Shown: positions 36,669-45,251 of the stretch, piece by piece
Position numbering within the stretch: position 1 is the first letter of the stretch
How the letters are laid out: each line of letters opens with the position of its first letter
Source of the DNA: CAWFNW01 sp963817405
Lineage (GTDB): Bacteria; Actinomycetota; Coriobacteriia; Anaerosomatales; Anaerosomataceae
Reading direction: 5' to 3'
Assembly: GCA_963817405.1 (NCBI GenBank)
Contig: CAWFNW010000003.1
Span: 558,001 to 622,000 of the forward strand
DNA length: 64,000 bases
The notes under the pieces: generated by a model
The model's input: only the letters and a program-made list of their open reading frames with translations
Told to the model about the DNA's origin: nothing
The model's database searches: none
Made by a program: the position numbers and the translations under genes

Positions 36669-37754
36669 CTAGAGGCACTCGGTCACTCTGCTGACGATCG
36701 GCGCCGGAACGAAGCCGGCAAGGTACTTACCAGCACGCGACTCCATGAACGGCAACCACCGCAGCTTGCGCGCGATGTTGGATGCGATTGGCGCGACGCC
36801 GCGGGTGTAGACGTCGAGCGCGCTTGAGGCTTCGCCTACGGCGACGGCGAGCCCGGCCGCGCGCCCGCTGTTGACCGCGTACGAGATGCCCTCGCCCGAC
36901 GTTGGGGACATGAAGCCTCCGGCCTCGCCGGCGAGGAGCACCCGTCCTCTTCCAGGGACCACGTCTTGGGGCGAGCGGACACAGAGTGCCGCGGCTGCCT
37001 CGCGCGCGACGCTCGTTCCAAGGGCCGGGAGTGCCTCCCGGAGCACGGCGAGCACGGCGTCGTGCTTCTCGCCCGGCCGCTTGGTCTTCGGGTAGAAGAC
37101 CGAGCCGACGATCGCGACATCTCCTTTGGGGACCACGTAGGCATACCCGAAAGCATCTCCGATGTCGCGCATGTAGACGCAGTCGAAGTACGGCTCGAGC
37201 GGGCCGTTCAGCTGCACGAAGTCCTGGAGTGTGACATACGTTGCTGTGCTTGCCACGCCCAGCGATCGTCGTACCTGGGAACGCGCGCCGTCAGCGCCGA
37301 CGAGGTTCTCGCACGCGACCGAAGTCGTCCCGTCGCCGCTCCTCAGGAGTGCGGAGACCCGGTCACCCGCCTGCTCGATGTTCCTGAGGGCGCACTCGGC
37401 GACGACTTCGACGCTTGCCGGCAGCAGGCCGAGGAGCCAAGCGTCAAAGCCTGCTCGGTCGACGTTGAGAAACTCCAACGATGTTGCGCGGCGGATATCG
37501 CGGTCCCAGTCGTGGTAGCGGAAGTTGACGTGCGATGGCGCGAGGACGATGGAGGGTGGTACCTCGCCGTACTCGCCAAGTGTCAGAAGCGTATGGTGAT
37601 GGAGCATGCCGCCGCAGCTCTTGGTGCGCGGCAGCGAACCCTGCTCGACAAGAAGGACGCTGCCGACCTCGGCAGCGTGCACGGCCGCGAGGATGCCCGC
37701 CGGACCGGCGCCCACGACGACCGTTCGGTAGGTATCACTCGACGGCAGCGCCAC
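36669..37754 (-). CDS. Geranylgeranyl reductase family flavoprotein
   Basis: FAD-dependent oxidoreductase of 361 residues. The Rossmann start is TVVVGAGPAGILAAVHAA, then KSCGGMLHHHTL, VGADGARSQVRRSLG (the second FAD motif of the family), and GRVLLAGEAGGFMSPTSGEGISYAVNSG, the typical GEAGG..P.tGEGI signature of geranylgeranyl reductases. These saturate isoprenoid chains of quinones, chlorophyll or lipids. The substrate here is unknown; menaquinone or a lipid carrier is possible. GTG start; transcribed alone and toward dcd. Confidence 0.85.
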   Translation of the reverse strand: MALPSSDTYRTVVVGAGPAGILAAVHAAEVGSVLLVEQGSLPRTKSCGGMLHHHTLLTLGEYGEVPPSIVLAPSHVNFRYHDWDRDIRRATSLEFLNVDRAGFDAWLLGLLPASVEVVAECALRNIEQAGDRVSALLRSGDGTTSVACENLVGADGARSQVRRSLGVASTATYVTLQDFVQLNGPLEPYFDCVYMRDIGDAFGYAYVVPKGDVAIVGSVFYPKTKRPGEKHDAVLAVLREALPALGTSVAREAAAALCVRSPQDVVPGRGRVLLAGEAGGFMSPTSGEGISYAVNSGRAAGLAVAVGEASSALDVYTRGVAPIASNIARKLRWLPFMESRAGKYLAGFVPAPIVSRVTECL

Positions 37755-37864
37755 GCGCGTCTCCGCATCTGTCGGTGGTCAACGGCCGCGATGCGACCCG
37801 TCTGTGCATGGTACCCTAGGACCCGTTCATTTCGCAGGATGTCCGGGCAGCGAAGGAGGCGTCG

Positions 37865-38107
37865 GTGACGGGATGCTGGAGCACGCGCGGGTGCGATGCA
37901 GAGATGCAGGCGACGTGCCCGCATGCCACGGACCCGACCGAGAAGTGTCCTGCCGAGTGCTTCTACGCCAAGTGCGGCAGGGCTACTCACAGGACGACTG
38001 GCGACCCCGCGCTCATCTTCGAACCCTTCATCGACCGCGATGCCGCCATCAAGGAGCCGTGCATCTACTGCGAGTTCTTCCTGACCCGGGGTCCGCGGGT
38101 CGGCTGA
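37865..38107 (+). CDS. Cys-rich small protein, 80 residues
   Basis: Soluble 80-residue protein with eight Cys: 4, 10, 18, 28, 32, 37, 66 and 69, in patterns CxxxCxxxxC and CIYC, plus His20 and His42. This suggests a zinc or Fe-S site. No family is recognised. GTG start preceded by GAAGGAGG, one base between its stop and the GTG of the endonuclease III-like gene, so the two are translated together. A role with that Fe-S enzyme is possible but unproven. Confidence 0.75.
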   Translation: MTGCWSTRGCDAEMQATCPHATDPTEKCPAECFYAKCGRATHRTTGDPALIFEPFIDRDAAIKEPCIYCEFFLTRGPRVG

Positions 38108-38108
38108 C

Positions 38109-38906
38109 GTGTCCGCGTCCGGCGATGCGCGGCGCGCCGTCGCGCGTGAGCTCGCTGCCTACGGCGCGGAACTCGCCGCCGAGCGAGCCGTGCAGGTCGG
38201 CGGCGGCTTCACAACCGGTGCCGCAGCGAACGATCTCATCCTGACGCATCCGGAGGCCTTCCTCATCGGCGTTCTCTTCACGCAAGGCGTTCCAGCCGAG
38301 CGCGCATGGGCCGGGCCGTGGCTCCTATCGGAGAGGCTCGGGCATCTCGACCTCACGCGTCTCGCGGGCGAGCCGGACCGTGTGGCTGAGGCGTTGGCGC
38401 GGCGGCCGGCGCTCCACCGCTTCGTGCACACACTCCCGCGCTGGATCTCGAGCGCGGCGGCACGCCTGCTCGCGGAGTACGACGGAGACGCGCGGCGCAT
38501 CTGGCCCGACGGCGCTCACGTGTTGGAGGTGACCGAGCGACTGTTGGCGTTCGACGGCATCGGCGAGAAGAAGGCGGCGATGGCGGTCGACCTGCTCACC
38601 CGCGCGCTCAACGTGCCGCTCACCGGCATCGAGTGTGGCACGGTCGCCTACGACGTTCATGTGCGCCGAGTGTTTCTGCGGACAGGGCTCATCGATCGCG
38701 ACACGCTGGCTTCGGTGAACGAGGCGGCCGCGGCGGCGTGCCCCCAAGCGCCCGCGTCGCTCGACCTGCCCACGTGGCTTGTGGGACGCCAATGGTGCCG
38801 GCCGCGGCGGCCGGAGTGCGATCTCTGCAGGCTCGGGTCGGTCTGCCCTCGGCTCACACACCTGAGCGCCGTGGGCGTGGGCCTCCGCCGCTCCTCAGCC
38901 GAGTGA
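38109..38906 (+). CDS. Endonuclease III-like DNA glycosylase
   Basis: HhH-GPD family DNA repair enzyme, 265 residues. The helix-hairpin-helix is LLAFDGIGEKKAAMAVDLL, with the Lys that aligns to the catalytic Lys of Nth (GVGRKTA). The catalytic Asp is in YDVHVRRVFLRTG, and the Fe-S cluster motif near the end is C-x6-C-x2-C-x5-C (WCRPRRPECDLCRLGSVCP), canonical. The N-terminal half is diverged (FTTGAAANDLILTHPEAFLIGVLFTQGVPAERAW), so substrate range may differ from Nth. Its last 12 bases overlap the convergent DUF1015 gene. Confidence 0.85.
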   Translation: MSASGDARRAVARELAAYGAELAAERAVQVGGGFTTGAAANDLILTHPEAFLIGVLFTQGVPAERAWAGPWLLSERLGHLDLTRLAGEPDRVAEALARRPALHRFVHTLPRWISSAAARLLAEYDGDARRIWPDGAHVLEVTERLLAFDGIGEKKAAMAVDLLTRALNVPLTGIECGTVAYDVHVRRVFLRTGLIDRDTLASVNEAAAAACPQAPASLDLPTWLVGRQWCRPRRPECDLCRLGSVCPRLTHLSAVGVGLRRSSAE

Positions 38907-40172
38907 GCGGAAGAGCAGTCCCGTGATGAGTTTCGGATAGAAGTACGTCGTCTTCTGCGGCATGACTTCGCCGCCGAGGGCGACAGTCCGCAGCTGGTCC
39001 ATCCGAGTTGCCCTCATGATGACTGCCACGTCCGCACCGCCCGGCATCGCAAGCGCCGCCCCGACCTCCTTCGCGAAGGAGAGCCGCTCGAGCGTGCTGC
39101 GGTCCTCGATGCGTATGCCGAGGAGTGGTCTCAAGATGAGTTCCTGGGCGACCGCGACGTCGAGGCGCTTCCACGCGGGGGAGGCCGGCGCCTCGATGAG
39201 ATCGGCTGCATCCAGCCCGACCCGAAGACGCGCGATCTGTGTCGCGCCATCAGCGGTCTTGATGAGAAACGCCGGACGGTCGTCGCCGGGCAGGTCGTCC
39301 GCGCCACCCGGGGTGAGCTCGAAGTGCTCTGCGAGCGCGGCCCAGAACGCCGACGCGTCGAAGGTCCCCTCGGCGCGGGCGAGGCGGTGCGTCGGCAGCA
39401 CGACGAGACCCGGGTCGTCCATGTTGACGAGCGCCATCATCGTGAACTCGTAGTCAGCGTCAGGGTCAGCCGACGCGCCCGCGAGCGCTCGGCGCTCGTC
39501 GCGGTAGGCGAGCGCAGTGGTGTAGCGGTGGTGACCGTCTGCGATGAACACCTGCAGCGGGTCGAGCAGCGCCTGCAACTCGGCGATTGCCGCCGGGTCC
39601 CTCAGCGCGTGCACCCGGCTCACGACGCCGTCGGCGTCGTGAGCTTCGAGGAGGAGCGGCTGGGCGTGCGCCGCCTCGAAAAGTCCGTCGGTCGCGCCGT
39701 CCGGGTCGGAGTACATCCCGAACACTGGGCTCAGGTTGGCGGCACACGCTCGCGTAAGGTTCAGCCGGTCGTCGATTGCTTTCGGGAGTGTTCGCTCGTG
39801 GGGGAGGACGACGCACTCGTCGAACGCGTGCAGGCGCACGGCACCGATGAACGCGCGCCGCGTCACCGGACGCCCGGCGTGCACCCACGACTGCTCGAGA
39901 ACGTAGACCGCCGGGGTCTCGTCGGTCACGAGCACGCCCTCCTCGATCCAGCGCCGCCAGAGCTCTCCGGCTCGGGCGTAGCGGCTGTCGGGAGCGGTCG
40001 GGTCAGCGGAGCCCTCCGGAAGGTCGATAGCGACGACGTTGTGGGGCTCTACAGCAAGCCGCGCGCGGAGGGGCGCATCGATGACGTCGTACGGGGGCGC
40101 GACGAGCGGCGTGATGTCGCTGGACGGGCCTGCGGCGTAGACGACTGCGCGGAACGGAGCGATCGAAGCCAT
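38895..40172 (-). CDS. DUF1015 family protein
   Basis: 425-residue protein of the DUF1015 family, widespread in bacteria and archaea with no known function. It shows the N-terminal APPYDVID block, PHERTLPKAIDDRLNLTRACAANLSPVFGMY, the IADGHHRYTTALAYRDE motif (metal or catalytic His-rich site), and the C-terminal QKTTYFYPKLITGLLFRSL typical of the family. It has its own promoter: TAGACT on the minus strand at 40218-40223 with TTGGCC 18 bases away. Confidence 0.9.
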   Translation of the reverse strand: MASIAPFRAVVYAAGPSSDITPLVAPPYDVIDAPLRARLAVEPHNVVAIDLPEGSADPTAPDSRYARAGELWRRWIEEGVLVTDETPAVYVLEQSWVHAGRPVTRRAFIGAVRLHAFDECVVLPHERTLPKAIDDRLNLTRACAANLSPVFGMYSDPDGATDGLFEAAHAQPLLLEAHDADGVVSRVHALRDPAAIAELQALLDPLQVFIADGHHRYTTALAYRDERRALAGASADPDADYEFTMMALVNMDDPGLVVLPTHRLARAEGTFDASAFWAALAEHFELTPGGADDLPGDDRPAFLIKTADGATQIARLRVGLDAADLIEAPASPAWKRLDVAVAQELILRPLLGIRIEDRSTLERLSFAKEVGAALAMPGGADVAVIMRATRMDQLRTVALGGEVMPQKTTYFYPKLITGLLFRSLG

Positions 40173-40217
40173 GCGATGACCGTCCTTTCGGAGGTACGGC
40201 GCGGGGACCTAGGGCGC

Positions 40218-40247
40218 AGTCTAGCGGAGCCGGACGGCCTGGGCCAA
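40218..40247 (-). promoter_or_regulatory. Promoter of the DUF1015 gene
   Basis: On the minus strand TTGGCC (40247-40242) and TAGACT (40223-40218) are 18 bases apart, about 45 bases before the start codon. GAAAGGAC is a suitable ribosome site. Confidence 0.5.
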
Positions 40248-40262
40248 CGCCGAGTCCGCCGT

Positions 40263-40589
40263 TCAGCCAATCAGCGCCCGGAAAGCGACGAAGAGGGCGA
40301 TGCCGGCGAGTGTGGCGCCGAGGAAGCTGCGTGTCTTATAGAAGACGTACGCGGTGGGGATCGCTGCATAGAGGTACGGGTTGGAGGCGGGGGGCAGCCA
40401 CGAACCGTTCGGGCGGAGCACCTCCACGACGACGAGGGCTGCGAGTACGGACACCGGGATGAACGAGAGCCAGCGGAGGACGGGGCGCGGTAGCTCGAGG
40501 CGCGAGAGGACCGCGATCGGCAGGAGCCGCAACGCGTAGTTGCTGATGCCCATGCCGATGATGACGGCCCAGATGTACCGGTCGGTCAT
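40263..40589 (-). CDS. azlD: Branched-chain amino acid export small subunit AzlD
   Basis: 108-residue membrane protein with about four helices, of the AzlD family, partner of AzlC. YALRLLPIAVLSRLELPRPVLRWLSFIPVSVLAALVVVEVL is the conserved core. It overlaps azlC by four bases (ATGA), so the two form one translated unit. The true start is the ATG at 40589; the frame stays open further only as a shadow of azlC. Confidence 0.92.
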   Translation of the reverse strand: MTDRYIWAVIIGMGISNYALRLLPIAVLSRLELPRPVLRWLSFIPVSVLAALVVVEVLRPNGSWLPPASNPYLYAAIPTAYVFYKTRSFLGATLAGIALFVAFRALIG

Positions 40590-41296
40590 CGGTAGACCGC
40601 CGCCCCGATGGTCGCCGCGGTGATCGCTGCCGCGACCACGAACCACTTGCCCGGCAGGACGAGCGCGAACAGCACCGCGAGCGCGGCTGCCGCGACGCCG
40701 ATGAACAGGTGGCGCCGGCTCTCGATCTGCCCGATGAGGAGCGCCGCGAACATCGCAGGCATCGCAAACTTGGCACCGAACCGCGACGGGTCGCCCACGA
40801 ACGTGGCCGCGAGCGCACCCACAGATGTGCCGATGACCCAACCGACCCACGACACCGCCCCGACCCCCGCCATCGACCAGCCATCGGCACGCCCCTGACG
40901 GTGATCATCGGTGTTGACCGCAAACGTCTCGTCCGTCACGGAGTAGGCGAGCGCAGCCTGACCGACAGTCGGGATGGCTCCCATGTGGGTGGAGAGCGAT
41001 GCCCCGAACAGCACGTACCTGAGGTTGACGACGCCGGTCGCGGCGAGCACGCCGAACACGCTCTCTCCAGCGCTCATGAGCGAGAGGCCGATGAACTGCC
41101 CTGCGCCGGCAAGTGCGGTCGCCGAGCAGGTGATCGCCTGGATCGGCGTCAACCCCTCGGTGGTGGAGAGAACGCCAAAGGCCATGCCCACGGGCAGGTA
41201 GCCGAGAAGGATGGGAAGACCAAGACGTACGCCCCGCCAGAAGCTCGTCGGGGCGTCGGGTGACTCGGATTCAGGTCTCGGGGGACTCGCCAGCAT
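40586..41296 (-). CDS. azlC: Branched-chain amino acid exporter AzlC
   Basis: 236-residue permease with six to eight helices. AzlC-AzlD (BrnFE-like) exports branched-chain amino acids, and analogues such as azaleucine. Family block: LPILLGYLPVGMAFGVLSTTEGLTPIQAITCSATALAGAGQFIGLSLM, then NLRYVLFGASLSTHMG and DETFAV. The start at 41296 (MLASPPRPE) fits homology; the frame stays open beyond it by chance. Divergent from the zinc-ribbon gene at 41378. Confidence 0.93.
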   Translation of the reverse strand: MLASPPRPESESPDAPTSFWRGVRLGLPILLGYLPVGMAFGVLSTTEGLTPIQAITCSATALAGAGQFIGLSLMSAGESVFGVLAATGVVNLRYVLFGASLSTHMGAIPTVGQAALAYSVTDETFAVNTDDHRQGRADGWSMAGVGAVSWVGWVIGTSVGALAATFVGDPSRFGAKFAMPAMFAALLIGQIESRRHLFIGVAAAALAVLFALVLPGKWFVVAAAITAATIGAAVYR

Positions 41297-41339
41297 GGCG
41301 GGTATCGTAGCACAGGGGTTCGGCCTGGCACGGACGAGG

Positions 41340-41345
41340 TACAAT
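41340..41345 (+). promoter_or_regulatory. -10 box of the zinc-ribbon gene
   Basis: TACAAT lies 32 bases before the ATG. No clear -35 is seen. Confidence 0.4.
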
Positions 41346-41377
41346 ACCAGTAGCGGACCGCGCAGGAGGTGAGAGCG

Positions 41378-41746
41378 ATGGAATTCTCGCTCATATGTCC
41401 GAATGATGGACGCGTCGAGCTCTCCTTGGAGGACATCTCGGCGGTCGCGTTCCGCGATCCGGAGTCCGTGGACGTCATGTTCACCTGTCCGCAGTGCGGG
41501 CACGCGCTCCAAGTCTCGATCCACGTTCCGAACATGCTCATGGCGGTACTGGAGATCGCGCGCGCCGTCGAGGCCGGCGAGGACCCCGAGGCGGACGCTG
41601 CCCACAGCGCATCCGAGCCGGCTGAGTCGGCGCGCGAGCGCGTGGCCCGCGAGCGTCTTCAGGAGTCGTACTGCGAGTACTTCCGCCGCCAGCTGTCGCG
41701 CGTGCGCTGCGTCGAAGACCTGCTCGCGGAGATCGACAGCCGCTGA
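41378..41746 (+). CDS. Zinc-ribbon protein of unknown function
   Basis: 122-residue protein. The N-terminal 50 residues hold a zinc ribbon with Cys8 (ICPNDG), and CPQCGH at about 37-42, resembling CpXC-like domains. The middle is acidic and Ala-rich, and a helical C-terminus has two further Cys (YCEYF, RVRCVEDLL). Function is unknown. I chose the ATG at 41378; GGAGGTGA lies right before it, which makes the GTG at 41369 part of the ribosome site rather than a start. Confidence 0.75.
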   Translation: MEFSLICPNDGRVELSLEDISAVAFRDPESVDVMFTCPQCGHALQVSIHVPNMLMAVLEIARAVEAGEDPEADAAHSASEPAESARERVARERLQESYCEYFRRQLSRVRCVEDLLAEIDSR

Positions 41747-41774
41747 TCCCGACGGGTCGGCCCGAGCGATCCTT

Positions 41775-42467
41775 CTAGCGCCAGCTGCTCCGGTAGCGCG
41801 GCCGCCGTGCGCGCTCCCACATGGCGACGAGCGCTGCGACGACCAGCCCCGTCGCAAAGCCGCCGATGTGCGCAAACCAGGCGACGCCGCCGCTCGCGAC
41901 GTGGCCGAGCGACGCGACGCCGTTGCCCAGCTGCAGCAGGAACCAGAAGCCGATCACAAGGAACGCGGGAAGACGCGCGACTTCGATGAAGAAGAAGATG
42001 GGTATGAGCGTGACAACGCTGGCGCCCGGATACAGGACGAGATAGGCCCCCAGAACTCCGGCGATGGCGCCGCTCGCCCCAACCGTGGGAATGTCGACCG
42101 GACCTGCTGCGGCGACCTGCGCGAGCGCCGCAGCCACGCCGGCGGCGAGGTAGAAGAGCGTGAATCCCGCATGCCCGAGCCGGTCTTCGATGTTGTTGCC
42201 GAAGATCCACAGGTACAGCATGTTCCCGAGCACGTGCAGCCAGCCCCCGTGCAGGAACATCGACGTGAGGACGGTCGTGAGTTCCCGCGGATCGAGCGGG
42301 TTCGCAAGGAACCGGGCGGGCACAAGCCCCCACTGGGAGATGAACGCATTCAGCGCGCTGTCGCCAAGTGTCGCCTCGAAGAGGAACACCGCAAGGTTGG
42401 CGACGATGAGCAGGACCGTCACCCATGGGAACCGCCGGGTGGGGTTGTCGTCTTTGAGAGGGATCAC
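41775..42467 (-). CDS. Rhomboid family intramembrane serine protease
   Basis: 230-residue membrane protease with about six helices. Catalytic Ser lies in GASGAIAGVLGAYL and the His in WFAHIGGFATG. HGGWLHVLGNMLYLWIFGNNIEDRLGH is the family loop block. I chose the GTG at 42467 (VIPLKDDNPTRRFPW) because GGAGG precedes it; the longer frame has no homology. Substrates unknown. Convergent with the zinc-ribbon gene. Confidence 0.92.
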   Translation of the reverse strand: MIPLKDDNPTRRFPWVTVLLIVANLAVFLFEATLGDSALNAFISQWGLVPARFLANPLDPRELTTVLTSMFLHGGWLHVLGNMLYLWIFGNNIEDRLGHAGFTLFYLAAGVAAALAQVAAAGPVDIPTVGASGAIAGVLGAYLVLYPGASVVTLIPIFFFIEVARLPAFLVIGFWFLLQLGNGVASLGHVASGGVAWFAHIGGFATGLVVAALVAMWERARRPRYRSSWR

Positions 42468-42611
42468 GCGTCGCCTCCGCTGGCATGAGTGGTAGCATTG
42501 CTTTGGTATCTCGCTTCCGGAGTGTAACGCACGCACCTCCGCGCGGTGGCGTGAGCCGCGCACCCCGAAGCCGGGGCGATCTAGCGGGCAGGAGTTGTGA
42601 AGGAGGCACCA

Positions 42612-43163
42612 ATGGGGTGGCTATTGGCAGTACCCGTTCTCGCGGTCGTTGTCGTGTTCGCAGGCATCGGCATCTACAACCGGCTCGTGACGCTGAGGAA
42701 CCGCGTCGACAACGCCTGGTCGCAGATCGACGTCCAGCTGCGCCGCCGCTACGACCTCATCCCGAACCTTGTCGAGACCGTGAAGGGCTACGCGGCACAC
42801 GAGCGCGAGACGCTCGAGGCCGTCGTTGCCGCTCGTGGCGCTGCCATGAGCGCACAGACGGTGGCGGAGCACAGCCAGGCGGAGAACATGCTCACCGGCA
42901 CGCTGAAGAGCCTCTTCGCGCTGGCTGAGGCCTACCCGGACCTCAAGGCGAACCAGAACTTCCTCATGCTGCAAGAAGAGCTCTCAGGCACCGAGTCGAA
43001 GATCGCGTACGCCCGGCAGTTCTACAACGACTCGGTGATGTCGTACAACACCGCGACGCAGACGGTTCCGAGCAGCATCGTCGCCGGCATGTTCGGCTTC
43101 AAGCAGCGCGAGTACTTCGAGATCGAGGCCGCAGCGGCCGAGCCCGTCCAGGTCAAGTTCTAG
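42612..43163 (+). CDS. LemA family protein
   Basis: 183-residue membrane-anchored protein of the LemA family, often paired with HtpX. One N-terminal helix (about 4-23) precedes YNRLVTLRNRVDNAWSQIDVQLRRRYDLIPNLVETVKGYAAHE, the family core, and IAYARQFYNDSVMSYNT. ATG at 42612 after AAGGAGG; a GTG at 42597 in frame overlaps that site. Followed by htpX after 16 bases. Confidence 0.94.
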   Translation: MGWLLAVPVLAVVVVFAGIGIYNRLVTLRNRVDNAWSQIDVQLRRRYDLIPNLVETVKGYAAHERETLEAVVAARGAAMSAQTVAEHSQAENMLTGTLKSLFALAEAYPDLKANQNFLMLQEELSGTESKIAYARQFYNDSVMSYNTATQTVPSSIVAGMFGFKQREYFEIEAAAAEPVQVKF

Positions 43164-43179
43164 CGCCCGGCGCGCTCGC

Positions 43180-44073
43180 ATGTACGACCAGATCGCTTCG
43201 AACAAGTTCCGGAGCGCAGCGCTTATCGCGGTCTTCGTGGTGCTCGTGCTGGCCCTCGGGTACGTGTTCGGCCAGGCGACCGACTGGGGGTACGGCGGGC
43301 TGGTGCTCGCGCTCGTCGTGTCGTTTGCGATGGCGTGGGGTTCTTACTGGTACTCGGACAAGATCGTGCTTGGCATGAGCCGGGCCAGACCCGTGGACCG
43401 CGAGACCGAGCCGTACCTCGTGAACACCGTAGAGGGGCTGGCGATCGCCGCCGGCCTCCCCACGCCCAAGGCGTACGTCATCGACGACCCCGCGCCGAAC
43501 GCGTTCGCCACCGGCAGGAACCCCCAGAACGCCTCGATCGCGGTGACGTCCGGGCTCGTGCAGAAGCTCGATCGGCTGGAGCTCGAGGGCGTCATCGCGC
43601 ATGAGCTGTCACACGTCAAGAACTATGACACGCTCGTGCAGACGCTCGCCGCGGTGCTCGCTGGGACCGTCGCGCTCGTCTCTGACTGGATGCTTCGCTC
43701 GTTCTTCTGGGGTGGCGGCCGGCGGAGGGACTCGAGCGAGGGTGGGGGAGGTCAAGGGGTCTTCGTCCTTGTCGGCCTCGTGCTCGCCATCCTCTCGCCG
43801 CTCTTCGCCGGACTCATCCAGATGGCGATCTCGCGCAAGCGCGAGTACCTCGCAGACGCGAACGGCGCGCTTCTGACCCGTTACCCGAAGGGGCTCGCCG
43901 ACGCGCTCCGCAAGATCTCGGCAGACACGAACCGTCTGGCGGTCGCCAACAAGGCCACCGAGTCGCTCTACATCGCGAACCCGCTCAAGGACTACGGCGC
44001 CGGTGGCTTGAACGCGCTCTTCAACACGCATCCGCCCATTGCTGATCGCATCGCGCGTCTCGAGGCGATGTAG
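43180..44073 (+). CDS. htpX: Membrane zinc metalloprotease HtpX
   Basis: M48 family protease that clears misfolded membrane proteins. The protein has 297 residues. Two N-terminal helices (about 14-30 and 36-55), the zinc motif HELSH (VIAHELSHVKNYDTL) near residue 144, third ligand in REYLADANGA, and two further helices (VLAGTVALVSDWML, GVFVLVGLVLAIL). ATG start. It is translated with lemA, and lgt begins one base after its stop. Confidence 0.95.
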   Translation: MYDQIASNKFRSAALIAVFVVLVLALGYVFGQATDWGYGGLVLALVVSFAMAWGSYWYSDKIVLGMSRARPVDRETEPYLVNTVEGLAIAAGLPTPKAYVIDDPAPNAFATGRNPQNASIAVTSGLVQKLDRLELEGVIAHELSHVKNYDTLVQTLAAVLAGTVALVSDWMLRSFFWGGGRRRDSSEGGGGQGVFVLVGLVLAILSPLFAGLIQMAISRKREYLADANGALLTRYPKGLADALRKISADTNRLAVANKATESLYIANPLKDYGAGGLNALFNTHPPIADRIARLEAM

Positions 44074-44074
44074 C

Positions 44075-44875
44075 ATGGCGGCCTTCGCCTTTCCGGACTT
44101 CAACCCGGTCGCGTTCTCGATCGGCCCGATGGAGGTCCGCTGGTACGGGCTTGCCTACGTCGTCGCCTTCATCGGCTCAGCGCTGCTGCTGAGGAGCGTC
44201 AACCGCCGTTGGAAGGTCGGCCTGACCAACGACCAGCAGGTTGACATCGTGCTCGCGGCCGTGATCGGCGTGATCGTCGGCTCACGGCTGGGCTACGTGA
44301 TCTTCTACGGCGGCTCCGAGTACTGGCGGGAGCCGCTTCGGATCCTCGCCACCTGGGACGGCGGCATGTCGTTTCACGGTGGCCTGGTCGGGATCCTGAC
44401 GGCCGGCTGGTTTGTGTCGAAGCGCATCGGCGTGCCGTTCCTTCGCCTGTGCGACATCGGTACGCTGGGCGCACCCATCGGCTTCTTCTTCGGGCGTCTC
44501 TCGAATTTCGTGAACGGCGAACTGTGGGGTCGCGTCACCGACGTGCCGTGGGGCGTGGTGTTCCCGAGCGGCGGACCGCTTCCGAGACATCCCTCGCAGC
44601 TCTACGAGGCGTTCCTCGAGGGGTTCGTGATCTTCGTCGTGATGAACGTGCTCGCGCGGCCCAAGCGGCCGGACGGCTTCATGCTGGGAACGCTGCTGAT
44701 CGTGTATGGCGTCTTTCGCACGGCGGTCGAGTTCGTGCGGGAGCCCGACGTCCAGCTCGGCTTCATCCTCGGCCCGTTCAGTATGGGACAGCTCCTGAGT
44801 GTGCCGATGATCGCGATCGGGGCGTGGCTTGTGTGGCGCGCGCATCGGTCGGGCACGCAGGTCGACTCCGTCTGA
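44075..44875 (+). CDS. lgt: Prolipoprotein diacylglyceryl transferase
   Basis: Adds diacylglycerol to the lipobox Cys of prelipoproteins, first step of lipoprotein maturation. The protein has 266 residues, with seven membrane helices expected. Signature blocks: VRWYGLAYVVAF, MSFHGGLVGIL, GRLSNFVNGELWGR (the Lgt signature), and HPSQLYEAFLEG. Start at 44075, one base after htpX. The lipoprotein at 45252 is a likely substrate. Confidence 0.96.
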   Translation: MAAFAFPDFNPVAFSIGPMEVRWYGLAYVVAFIGSALLLRSVNRRWKVGLTNDQQVDIVLAAVIGVIVGSRLGYVIFYGGSEYWREPLRILATWDGGMSFHGGLVGILTAGWFVSKRIGVPFLRLCDIGTLGAPIGFFFGRLSNFVNGELWGRVTDVPWGVVFPSGGPLPRHPSQLYEAFLEGFVIFVVMNVLARPKRPDGFMLGTLLIVYGVFRTAVEFVREPDVQLGFILGPFSMGQLLSVPMIAIGAWLVWRAHRSGTQVDSV

Positions 44876-44896
44876 GGCGATCCGGGGCGCCGGGGA

Positions 44897-45103
44897 TCAG
44901 TCGTTGCCCGTAGGGCCGGCCGGCTTCCAGCAGGGCTCTTCACGCTGCAGGCACTTGACGGCCTCGCTCGGCTTGAGCGGGAGCAAGGGGTCTTGGGCGG
45001 TGCAGAGGAAGCGCGGGAGCTTTCCCAGCACGTCCTTCACGTCCGAATCCGCGTACGGGTCCTCGTCAGGCTGTTCGAGTATGTGCAGCAGTCGGCAGGT
45101 CAC
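44897..45103 (-). CDS. Small protein of unknown function, 68 residues
   Basis: 68-residue soluble protein starting VTCRLLHILEQPDEDPYADSDV with four Cys (3, 34, 51, 58) and an acidic N-terminal half. GAGGAG precedes the GTG by seven bases. No family recognised. It is convergent with lgt and divergent from the DUF3048 gene. The longer frame upstream has no ribosome site. Real gene likely but not certain. Confidence 0.55.
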   Translation of the reverse strand: MTCRLLHILEQPDEDPYADSDVKDVLGKLPRFLCTAQDPLLPLKPSEAVKCLQREEPCWKPAGPTGND

Positions 45104-45194
45104 GGCGTGCTCCTCGTCCGTGCGGCGCGTGCCACCAGTGTAGCGGCTGCCCCGCACAAGAGTGTATCGGCGCGGTGACGCCCCGACACACGCG

Positions 45195-45224
45195 TTGACC
45201 CTTGTCCGACAGTGTCCGTAGACT
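45195..45224 (+). promoter_or_regulatory. Promoter of the DUF3048 lipoprotein gene
   Basis: TTGACC (45195-45200) and TAGACT (45219-45224) are 18 bases apart, 28 bases before the ATG at 45252. Confidence 0.6.
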
Positions 45225-45251
45225 GGGCGATGACCAAGGAGGCCGTCCCTG

